Assembly (NCBI GenBank): GCA_903891095.1 | Contig: CAITDI010000006.1 | Location: forward strand, 1-49,396 | Reading direction: 5' to 3' | From: an uncultured bacterium | GTDB taxonomy: Bacteria; Planctomycetota; Phycisphaerae; Phycisphaerales; SM1A02 | Length of the DNA: 49,396 bases | Shown here: positions 43,405 to 49,396 of the stretch, one piece after another | Layout: each line of letters begins with the position of its first letter | Numbering within the stretch: the stretch's first letter is position 1 | The notes under the pieces: generated by a model | What the model was told of the DNA's origin: nothing | Seen by the model: only the letters and a program-made list of their open reading frames with translations | Database searches by the model: none | Translations under genes and position numbers: made by a program

Positions 43405-44361
43405 TCAGCCTCCGAAGGTGGTCTTGATGGTTTCCGCGGCGTGCGCGATGGCGCCCTCGGGCGCGAACACGCCGACGGTCGCGAGCAGGCAGCCGATCAG
43501 GATCGCGGCGACCGCGAGGAGCTTGCCGAAGTCCTGGCCCTTGATCGATCCGAGCTGGTCGCGCTCGCCCGAGAGATACGCGCTCGCTGCGAAGAACTCC
43601 TCGCCGATCAGCGTGTAGTCGCACGCCGCGACGAAGAACGGCAGCTGCGACGGCTCGGCGGTACCGGCGATCTGGATCGCGCCGATGGAATTGCCGTTCT
43701 CCGCAAACAGCAGGCTCTCTGCGTAGAACGCGCCCATGTAGAAGCACGCGGCGGGCTTGTCGCGCACCATCGAGCCGGTGACCGCGGCGACATAGCCGAA
43801 CTGCTCGTCGGTGAGGTAGTTGATGTTGCCTTCGTTGTAGGTCTCGGGGCGGCCGGCCTCGAAGTGCGCGGCCTGAACGGCGTCGCGCGCGGCGGCCATG
43901 ACGATCGAGCGGCAGGTCGGGACCTCGAGCTTGGCGTCGTATTCGGCGGCGGTCTTGGCGACGCGGCCGAGGATGGTGATGCCCGCGACGGTCTGGATGT
44001 CGGTCATGTCCTGGATGCCCGGGACGAAGAGCACCGAGCGGCCCATCTCGGTCGCGCGGCCGATGGCTTCGTCGACCGCATCGAGCGCGGCGAGGCGGCG
44101 GATCTTGAGCGGCCGGCCCGTGCGCGCGAGCATGATGCCGCCGATCACCGCGCCGCAGACGATGACGATCGCGATCGCCAGCGGACCGCGGTCGGTGCGG
44201 ACGACGGAGTCGCTTGCGGCGACAGCGGCGCCGGCGGGCGTGGCGGCGTCGCCCGCGCCCTCGGCCAGCGCGATGCAGCACGGAATCGCGATCGCGGCGG
44301 CGGCGGTTGCAGCGAGGAGCATGGTGCTCCGGCTGCGTTCGCGGATCTCTCGCATCATCAC
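43405..44361 (-). CDS. DUF6754-like membrane protein
   Basis: A 318-residue protein. An N-terminal signal or TM helix (about 12-30), a second TM (about 52-72) and a C-terminal TM (about 282-302) surround a large conserved soluble domain. Its hallmark segments are GRSVLFVPGIQDMTDIQTVAGITILGRVAKTAAEYDAKLEVPT (within about 95-140), LTDEQFGYVAAVTGSM, ACFYMGAFYAESLLFAENGNSIGAIQIAGTAEPSQLPFFVAACDYTLIGEEFFAASAYLSGE. I recall this pattern as DUF6754, which has no known function. A Shine-Dalgarno AGGAG lies 9 nt before the ATG. It is second in the membrane operon. Confidence 0.8.
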   Translation of the reverse strand: MMMREIRERSRSTMLLAATAAAAIAIPCCIALAEGAGDAATPAGAAVAASDSVVRTDRGPLAIAIVIVCGAVIGGIMLARTGRPLKIRRLAALDAVDEAIGRATEMGRSVLFVPGIQDMTDIQTVAGITILGRVAKTAAEYDAKLEVPTCRSIVMAAARDAVQAAHFEAGRPETYNEGNINYLTDEQFGYVAAVTGSMVRDKPAACFYMGAFYAESLLFAENGNSIGAIQIAGTAEPSQLPFFVAACDYTLIGEEFFAASAYLSGERDQLGSIKGQDFGKLLAVAAILIGCLLATVGVFAPEGAIAHAAETIKTTFGG

Positions 44362-44394
44362 GGCGGTCTCCTGTTGCTCGCGCGGATCCGCGCG

Positions 44395-45522
44395 TCAGGT
44401 CTCGATCAGCTCGACGTTCGCGCGCGGCACGACCGCGCGGGAACCGTTCTCGAGCGCCACTTCAAGGACGCGCGCCTTCGAGCCCGAGCCGAGGACGGCG
44501 GGCTCGTTGGGCAGCGCGGTCACGCTTCCAAGCATTCCGAAGTACGGGTCGCGGATCAGCCGCACCTGCGTGCCGATCTCGAGCGCGCCTTCCTCGGGGC
44601 GCGCGCCCTGCGACGGCGCGGCGTCGGCGGCGGTGCGCGCGATCACGATCTCGGGGCGCATCACGCCCGCGCGGATCTGGGTCGCGCCGTTCACGCTCGC
44701 CTCGCGGCCTTCGAACGACTTCAGCAGCGCGAAGGTGCGCGCGGCCATGGCGATGTCGCCGAAGCCTTCGGTGATGACGATGGTCAGGCCGATCTTCTCG
44801 GTGCCCGTGATCGCGACGCCGAGGTCGTAGCCGAGGATCGCCTTGAGATCGGAGTCGTCGATGCCTCCCGCGACGATCGCCGCGACGCCCGCATCCTGCG
44901 CAGCCTTGACCGCGGACGCCGTCACGCGCGCGCCGCCGATCACGACGCAGCCCTTCATGTCGGGCTTGATCTGCGCGGCATCGAGCGGCGCGTTCGGCGC
45001 CGAGCACGCCATGCGGATCGCGCCGACGGTCTCGCCGCCGACGCCGAAGATTCCTTGCACGAAGACCGCGTCGGCCTCGACCACCGCGCCTTCGCCGGCG
45101 AGGACCTCGACGACGGTGCCGTCGATGTACGCCTTGGTCTCGACCGCGAGCGGCGCACCGCGAAGCATCATCTGCCCCGTCGTCGCGCTCACGCTCTCGA
45201 CGGTGCCCGCGGCGGGCGAGGCGAGTTCCTTCTTGCCGAAGCCGAAGATGCCCTTGGATCGCGCGATCGGCTGGCCCACGGTGATCGTGTCGCCGATTTT
45301 GACGAGGAGGAGCTCGGGGAGATCGCCCGCGGGGACGGAGAGTTGTGATGCGACCGCGACGGGGACGACGTCGCCTTCGATGAAGGTGCGTGCGACGGTG
45401 TCGCGCGCCTTGACGCGGTCGCCGAGCTTGACGAGGACGTCGCCCTGGACGGGAAGCAGTCGACGCGCGCGAAAGACCGTGCGAGCCGACACCTTGAGAC
45501 CGGGCGTGTATGCCTTCGCCAT
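44395..45522 (-). CDS. RnfC/NqrA-like barrel-sandwich protein heading the membrane operon
   Basis: A 375-residue soluble protein. The N-terminal half has two barrel-sandwich (lipoyl-like) modules (GDVLVKLGDRVKARDTVAR, then VKIGDTITVGQPIAR and SPAAGTVESVSATTGQMML), the arrangement found at the N-termini of RnfC and NqrA. Residues 155-260 form a Rossmann-like region (KGCVVIGGARVTASAVKAAQDAGVAAIVAGGID). The C-terminus (about 315-375) is KOW-like (VRLIRDPYFGMLGSVTAL). No Cys motifs for iron-sulfur clusters are present, so it is not a conventional RnfC. A TAGTTT -10 hexamer 6 nt before the ATG implies leaderless transcription of the operon. The palindromic repeat separates it from the MutL gene. 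Confidence 0.8.
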   Translation of the reverse strand: MAKAYTPGLKVSARTVFRARRLLPVQGDVLVKLGDRVKARDTVARTFIEGDVVPVAVASQLSVPAGDLPELLLVKIGDTITVGQPIARSKGIFGFGKKELASPAAGTVESVSATTGQMMLRGAPLAVETKAYIDGTVVEVLAGEGAVVEADAVFVQGIFGVGGETVGAIRMACSAPNAPLDAAQIKPDMKGCVVIGGARVTASAVKAAQDAGVAAIVAGGIDDSDLKAILGYDLGVAITGTEKIGLTIVITEGFGDIAMAARTFALLKSFEGREASVNGATQIRAGVMRPEIVIARTAADAAPSQGARPEEGALEIGTQVRLIRDPYFGMLGSVTALPNEPAVLGSGSKARVLEVALENGSRAVVPRANVELIET

Positions 45523-45528
45523 CCGCGC

Positions 45529-45534
45529 AAACTA
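45529..45534 (-). promoter_or_regulatory. -10 hexamer TAGTTT of the membrane operon, leaderless-type
   Basis: On the minus strand TAGTTT ends 6 nt before the ATG at 45522. It abuts the repeat element to its right, so any -35 would lie at its edge. Confidence 0.5.
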
Positions 45535-45550
45535 GCAGATGTGCGGGGAG

Positions 45551-45833
45551 GATCGGCGCTGCGCGCCGCGGAGAACCGAGTTCGGGTGTTCCGCGACCAC
45601 TACCCCTGCGGGGAAGTGGCACCCGGCCTTCGGCCGGCGGTTCGCGTCGGGGCTACACGTTGTGAGGTCTGGTCGGTTGTCGTGTCGAACACACAAGTTG
45701 CCGCGCGGAGGGTCGTGGATGTGGACATCACACAAGTCGCCGCGCGAAGCGCGGGTGCCACTTCCTCTGCGGAGCAGAGGTAGTGGTCGCCGTGCATCAG
45801 AAGTCACGCGGGCGCGCGCCGAAGGCGCGGTCC
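45551..45833. repeat. Long palindromic interspersed element, complete copy
   Basis: The core 45593-45790 (198 bp) begins GCGACCACTACC and ends in its exact reverse complement GGTAGTGGTCGC; inside these, GGAAGTGGCACCCG pairs with CGGGTGCCACTTCC. Each arm carries further small hairpins (CCGGCCTTCGGCCGG; CCTCTGC GGA GCAGAGG). The centre has ACACAAGT units beside CCGCGCG. Homology with the copy at 49143 continues about 40 bp beyond the core on both sides, giving the boundaries used. It fills the 319-bp gap between the operon start at 45522 and the MutL stop. Confidence 0.85.
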
Positions 45834-45841
45834 ACCCACCC

Positions 45842-47671
45842 CTACCGCGTCTCCCACACCTGCGCCCAGCGCGCGACGGCGGCCTTGCGGTCGGCCTCGT
45901 TCTCCGGCAGCGTCAACGGTCGCCCGCGCGCATCAAACAGGATTCCGACGGTGCCGCCCTTCACGCGGCGCGTGACCGGCTTGCCCGCACCCGCGCCGAG
46001 ATCGAACTCCTTCGCAGGCTCGACCACGACCTCGACCTCCTGCTCAGGCCCGACGCGCACGAGCGCGACATCGCCGCACGCGAGCTCGCCCGACGCGCTC
46101 ACCGCGCCAGACACGCGATAGCTGAAGCACTTCCTGCCCCACTTGCCTTCGCCCTTCGCCGCCACCGACCAGCCCAGCCGCACCAGGCAATCGCGCTCGA
46201 ACACCTCCATCGCCGCCGCCGAGTGCACGCTCGCGAGCACGCCGAGGTGCGGCATCATGAAGATCGAGTCCTTGGCCAGCTGCGTGAAACCCTGCGGCTC
46301 GAAGCTGTCCACGAGCATCGCCGCCGTCTGCTCCATCTTGGGCGCGTGGCTAAGCACGCCGCCCGACGCGACGAGGAGGTCGAGCTTCATGTCGTCGACG
46401 ATCGTCTGGCCGCTCGCCTGCTGCGCGAACAGGTCGCCGACCGTGCGCTGCTGCTGCACGCCCTTGAGCGTGGTCGCGAACTCCTTGTGCTGCACATACG
46501 CGAGCCGAAGCGCCTCGCGCGCCACGGCCTGCTCGAACACGAGCGCCTCGGCCGACTGCGGGATCGTCGTCGGGCGGATCATCTTGTTCTTCACGCGGTT
46601 GCGCAGTTCGCGCTCGTCCATGTCGATGTGGACCCAGCGCAGGACGTTCTGCATGCCCGCTTCGGCGCAGACGTTCGAGATCGAGTAGCTCATCCCGAGG
46701 TTCGCGCTGACCGTGCGGTTGAAGGTCCCGCCGAACACGCTGAACACGTCGGTGGTCGCGCCGCCGATGTCGACGCACACCGCGTTCAGCCCGTCGCGCG
46801 CGGCGATGCGCTGCAGGATGTCGCCGACGGCGCCCGGCGTCGGCATGATCGGCGCGTCGCTCCAAGCCATGAGCTTGTCGTAGCCGGGCGCGTGCGCCAT
46901 CACGTGCTCGAGGAACACGTCGTGGATCTTGTCGCGCGCGGGGCCGAGGTTCTCCTGCTCGAGCGTCGGGCGGAGGTTGTCGACGACCGCGAGATCAAAG
47001 CCCTTGCTGAAGATCACGCGCACCTGCGGCGCGGCGTCCTTGTTTCCTGCGTAGATCACGGGCAGTTCGTATTCGCCGCCAAAGCGCGGGCGCGGCTTGG
47101 CGGGCGCGATCTGCTCGGCGATCTGCACGACCTGCTGGACGTTGCCGCCGTCGGTGCCGCCCGAGATGAGCACCATGTCGGGCCGCAGCTCGCGGATGCG
47201 CTGGATGCGCTCGTGCGGACGGCGCTTGTCGTTCGAGGCAATCGTGTCCATCACGATCGCGCCCGCGCCGAGGGCGGCTCGCTTGGCGCTCGCGGCGGTC
47301 ATCTGCGCGACCACGCCCGCGACGACCATCTGCAGGCCGCCGCCCGCCGACGAGGTCGAGATGTAGAGGTCGCAGCCGTCGGGGTCGGAGTCGTTCTTGC
47401 GGCGGATGATCGTGCCGTCGTCGGCGATAAAGCGCCGGCCCGCGAGCTCGCCGATCTCGGTGAGCGAGTTCGACACGCCGATCGTCACATTCGCAAACGG
47501 CTCCTCGACGGTCGTCGGCGCCTCGGCGCGCTGCGTCTGGCGCCAGGAATCACCCACCTTCTCCACGAGAATTGCCTTGGTCGTCGTCGAACCGCAATCG
47601 GTCGCGAGGATGTAGCGAAGCTTCGAGATGTCGATGGCGGGCTTGCCGGCGGCTGGTGCAGACGAACTCAT
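45842..47671 (-). CDS. MutL/GlmL-family ASKHA ATPase without a mutase partner
   Basis: A 609-residue protein of the glutamate-mutase accessory protein L (MutL) family. It has the actin/Hsp70-type phosphate loops: ATDCGSTTTKAILVE at about residues 18-32 and CVDIGGATTDVFSVF at about 297-311, plus ISGGTDGGNVQQVVQIAE, STSSAGGGLQMVV and LLVASGGVLSHAP. In Clostridia the homologue lies between the two subunits of adenosylcobalamin-dependent glutamate mutase and may act as a chaperone or reactivase. No mutase subunit is present here; instead it stands beside a DUF6754 membrane operon. TACGCT ends 7 nt before the ATG, giving its own probable leaderless promoter. Confidence 0.9.
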   Translation of the reverse strand: MSSSAPAAGKPAIDISKLRYILATDCGSTTTKAILVEKVGDSWRQTQRAEAPTTVEEPFANVTIGVSNSLTEIGELAGRRFIADDGTIIRRKNDSDPDGCDLYISTSSAGGGLQMVVAGVVAQMTAASAKRAALGAGAIVMDTIASNDKRRPHERIQRIRELRPDMVLISGGTDGGNVQQVVQIAEQIAPAKPRPRFGGEYELPVIYAGNKDAAPQVRVIFSKGFDLAVVDNLRPTLEQENLGPARDKIHDVFLEHVMAHAPGYDKLMAWSDAPIMPTPGAVGDILQRIAARDGLNAVCVDIGGATTDVFSVFGGTFNRTVSANLGMSYSISNVCAEAGMQNVLRWVHIDMDERELRNRVKNKMIRPTTIPQSAEALVFEQAVAREALRLAYVQHKEFATTLKGVQQQRTVGDLFAQQASGQTIVDDMKLDLLVASGGVLSHAPKMEQTAAMLVDSFEPQGFTQLAKDSIFMMPHLGVLASVHSAAAMEVFERDCLVRLGWSVAAKGEGKWGRKCFSYRVSGAVSASGELACGDVALVRVGPEQEVEVVVEPAKEFDLGAGAGKPVTRRVKGGTVGILFDARGRPLTLPENEADRKAAVARWAQVWETR

Positions 47672-47678
47672 GCCGCGC

Positions 47679-47684
47679 AGCGTA
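47679..47684 (-). promoter_or_regulatory. -10 hexamer TACGCT before the MutL gene, leaderless-type
   Basis: TACGCT on the minus strand ends 7 nt before the ATG at 47671, in the 18-bp gap to the FGE gene. The hexamer also occurs upstream of 39868 and 36583. Confidence 0.5.
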
Positions 47685-47689
47685 ACGCG

Positions 47690-48742
47690 TCACTTCGCGG
47701 CGGGCGTGGTCACGGGCGCGGGCGCAGGCGCGGCTGCGGGCGCGGGCGCATCCTTCACGCAGCGAAACCCGAGGTGCTCGAGCGCGGTGTCGGGCGGCGA
47801 CGCCATGCGCGCGCTCGGGCGGTAGCTCGCGCAGTAGCTGTCGTTGCACAGGAACGACCCGCCGCGATGGACGTGCGACACGGGCGCGTCGGGGTTGCGC
47901 GGATCGTGGCTCTTCGACGGCCCCTTCGGATTGATGGCGACGCCGTCCTTGCCGATGTCCTTCACGATCTCGAGATACGCCGTGTCGGAGTAGAGGTCCG
48001 CGCACCACTCCCAGACGTTGCCCGCCATGTCGTAGAGCCCGAAGCCGTTGGGCGCGAAGCTCTTGACCGGCGCCGCGCGCTCGAAGCCGTCGGCCTTGGT
48101 GTTGTTGCGCGGGAAGTCGCCTTGGAAGGTGTTGCAGCGCCATGGCTTTCCCGCCTCGGGATCCACAGGCTCGTCGCCCCAGACGTTGCGCTTCTCGGCG
48201 AGGCCGCCGCGCGCGGCGTACTCCCACTCGGCCTCGGTCGGCAGACGCTTGCCCGCCCACTTGCAGTACGCGACGGCGTCGTCGTAGGCGATCTGCACGA
48301 CGGGGAAGTTGTCCTTGCCCTCGATCGAGCTCTTCGGTCCCTGCGGGTGACGCCAGCTGGCGCCCGGCGTCCACGACCACCAGTTGTAGTAGTCGTCGGC
48401 GGGCTGATCGGCCGCGGGCGGCGTGAACACGAGCGAACCCGGCACGAGCATCTCGTCGGGCGGCTTGGGCGTGCCGGGCGGGACCTGCTTCTTGAGCTCC
48501 TCCCAGTCGACGGGCCGCTCGGCGATCGTCTTGTAGCCCGTCGCGTCGGCAAACGCACGGAACTGCGCGTTGGTGACCTCGGTCGCGTCGATCCAGAAGC
48601 CGTCGACATGCACCTTGTGCTTGGGGGATTCGTCCTTGCGCGCGAGCGGATCGGTCGAGCCCATGACGAAGTCGCCCGCGGGGATCCAGCGCATGCCGTC
48701 GATGGGAGCGAGAAGCAAGATTGAAGCGAGGAGCGCGTGCAT
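47690..48742 (-). CDS. Formylglycine-generating enzyme (SUMF1 family), secreted
   Basis: A 350-residue FGE-sulfatase domain protein. A short hydrophobic N-terminus (MHALLASILLLAPIDG) suggests export. The domain starts MRWIPAGDFVMGS and includes KHKVHVDGFWIDATEVTNAQFRAFA, RLPTEAEWEYAARGG, GLYDMAGNVWEWCAD and the active-site region RGGSFLCNDSYCASYRPSARM. The two Cys in LCNDSYC correspond to the pair that binds copper and oxidises sulfatase Cys to formylglycine; most SUMF1-like paralogues lack them, so this one may be a true enzyme. No sulfatase is in the window. The tail is Ala/Pro-rich. TACACT 7 nt before the ATG at 48742 supports this start. Confidence 0.88.
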   Translation of the reverse strand: MHALLASILLLAPIDGMRWIPAGDFVMGSTDPLARKDESPKHKVHVDGFWIDATEVTNAQFRAFADATGYKTIAERPVDWEELKKQVPPGTPKPPDEMLVPGSLVFTPPAADQPADDYYNWWSWTPGASWRHPQGPKSSIEGKDNFPVVQIAYDDAVAYCKWAGKRLPTEAEWEYAARGGLAEKRNVWGDEPVDPEAGKPWRCNTFQGDFPRNNTKADGFERAAPVKSFAPNGFGLYDMAGNVWEWCADLYSDTAYLEIVKDIGKDGVAINPKGPSKSHDPRNPDAPVSHVHRGGSFLCNDSYCASYRPSARMASPPDTALEHLGFRCVKDAPAPAAAPAPAPVTTPAAK

Positions 48743-48765
48743 GGGCGCAAGTGTAGTCTGCCGAT
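48743..48765. promoter_or_regulatory. 23-bp divergent promoter with overlapping -10 hexamers
   Basis: TAGTCT (plus strand, 48754-48759) ends 6 nt before the ATG at 48766. TACACT (minus strand, 48755-48750) ends 7 nt before the ATG at 48742. The hexamers share two base pairs. Polymerase cannot occupy both at once, and each -35 region would fall inside the other gene. Confidence 0.55.
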
Positions 48766-49104
48766 ATGCGCGAATTCCTCCGCAATGCGTTCGCGCTCGG
48801 CGACGCGAACAAGCCATGCGAGCCGACCGACGAGCAGCGCGCGCTGCTCGCGAAGCTCTGCGCCGAGGTCGCGCGCCGGCGCATGACGGGGCCCGCGCTC
48901 ACATTCCTCGAGATGTCGCGGCCGCTGAACACGCTGGGGGCGGCGGCGATTCACTTCTTCACGCCGCTCGCGTCGACGCTGGCGAACCCGGTCGCGCTGC
49001 GGCAGTTTGCGGAGTTCCTGGATCAGCGCGGGTCGGTGGATGTGCTGTGTCGGATGCTTGAAGCGGCGGAGAGGGAGCATGGCGCGGGGCCGGGCGGGGG
49101 TTGA
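48766..49104 (+). CDS. Conserved-looking 112-residue cytoplasmic protein
   Basis: An unrecognised 112-residue protein, predicted helical and soluble. It contains EPTDEQRALLAKLCAEVARRRMTGPALTFLEMSRPLNTLGAAAIHFFTPLASTL and LRQFAEFLDQRGSVDVLCRMLEAAE. I have an impression of similar short proteins with FLE..RPLN motifs in other genomes but cannot name a family. It diverges from the FGE gene with 23 bp between starts, sharing a promoter region. The last residues (GAGPGGG) lead into a TGA-rich tandem array. A link to the MutL cluster is inferred only from the shared promoter. Confidence 0.7.
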   Translation: MREFLRNAFALGDANKPCEPTDEQRALLAKLCAEVARRRMTGPALTFLEMSRPLNTLGAAAIHFFTPLASTLANPVALRQFAEFLDQRGSVDVLCRMLEAAEREHGAGPGGG

Positions 49105-49145
49105 GGGTGAGGGTGAGGGGGTGAAGGGGTGAAGGGGTGAAGGGA
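49102..49145 (+). repeat. TGAGGG/TGAAGGGG tandem array at a gene end
   Basis: TGA occurs at 49102 (the true stop), 49108, 49114, 49122, 49130 and 49138, spaced 6, 6, 8, 8 and 8 bp, so all three frames contain stops. Confidence 0.85.
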
Positions 49146-49396
49146 TCGCCGCTGCGCGGCGCGCCCGTGTGAACTCTGATGTTGGGCGACCACTACCTCT
49201 GCTTCGCAGAGGAAGTGGCACCCGCGCTCCGCGCGGCGGTCCACGTGATCACCACACAACCTGGGCTCCGCGCGGTGAACCGTGTGATCACCACACAACC
49301 TGCGCTTCGCGCGGAGCGCGTAGTCGTCACACAACCCGCCGGCCGAAGGCCGGGTGCCACTTCCCCGGAGGGGTAGTGGTCGCCGTGCGCCAGAAG
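49143..49396. repeat. Long palindromic interspersed element, second copy (cut by window end)
   Basis: The core 49186-49383 is 198 bp, the same length as in the copy at 45593. It begins GCGACCACTACC and ends GGTAGTGGTCGC; GGAAGTGGCACCCG pairs with CGGGTGCCACTTCC. The centre contains GTGATCACCACACAACCTG followed by a GC-rich hairpin, repeated twice with a period of about 38 bp, and a third shorter unit (TCGTCACACAACCCG). The flank CGTGCGCCAGAAG continues past the core as in the other copy. Confidence 0.85.

Noticed and set aside
44395-45522. A conventional RnfC or NqrA subunit of an Rnf/Nqr complex
   Set aside because: No iron-sulfur Cys motifs and no RnfABDGE or NqrB-F genes are near; only the barrel-sandwich architecture is shared.
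45541-45783. Small proteins encoded by the repeat elements
   Set aside because: Open frames follow the palindrome and its GC-rich units in several frames; both copies diverge without codon-like conservation.
49143-49396. CRISPR array from ACACAAC-spaced repeats
   Set aside because: Units are only two or three, contain hairpins, and sit inside a larger palindrome; no unique spacers of constant length.

Overview
The window is GC-rich, densely coded chromosomal DNA with the character of a Planctomycetota bacterium, most likely class Phycisphaerae. That assignment is inferred from gene content: an ECF sigma factor followed by a Ser/Thr kinase with a beta-propeller, a very large PVC-type protein joining a glucose-dehydrogenase-like propeller, a cytochrome c and a DUF1080 domain, a secreted protein ending in a VPAPA...RRRR sorting tail, and a MutL/DUF6754 membrane cluster. 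No phage, transposase or CRISPR array was seen.

Layout. 1-482: 5'-part of a response-regulator-like gene (minus), then about 430 bp with REP-like inverted repeats. 916-2325: asnS, ending in a 20-bp tandem repeat and a strong terminator. 2493-9498: a minus-strand heavy-metal efflux operon (Cys/His-rich protein, TolC-type outer membrane factor, HlyD-type adaptor, HME-RND pump, His-rich lipoprotein). 9620-13942: small membrane protein, ECF sigma factor and giant kinase. 13991-17798: a heterodimeric ABC exporter. 17816-24140: esterase/BNR fusion, YHYH protein, two glycosyltransferases and an FkbM methyltransferase. 24226-24299: tRNA-Pro(TGG). 24451-30282: VOC protein, membrane protein, Tat amidase, orphan nuoA, glmS. 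30397-34218: PVC-type cytochrome/DUF1080 protein. 34309-39207: rarA, 5-formyl-THF cyclo-ligase, LysM L,D-transpeptidase, pdxA. 39197-40760: GYF/zinc-ribbon membrane protein and a sorted surface protein.

40910-49104 is the most unusual part. Five tightly packed minus-strand genes encode a putative membrane complex: an RnfC/NqrA-like barrel-sandwich protein, a DUF6754-like protein, two further multi-pass proteins and one bitopic protein. Upstream on the same strand lie a MutL/GlmL-type ASKHA ATPase without any adenosylcobalamin mutase subunit and a genuine two-cysteine formylglycine-generating enzyme; a divergent 112-aa protein follows. The MutL/FGE/112-aa block is bracketed by two copies of a long palindromic repeat, each with a 198-bp core.

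Two window-wide patterns stand out. First, at least 13 genes carry a TANNNT (or near) -10 hexamer only 6-10 nt before the start codon with no Shine-Dalgarno, suggesting leaderless mRNAs; others have clear Shine-Dalgarno sites or stop/start overlaps. Second, four gene ends carry tandem repeats that copy the stop codon, usually with a unit length not divisible by three, so stops fall in several frames.
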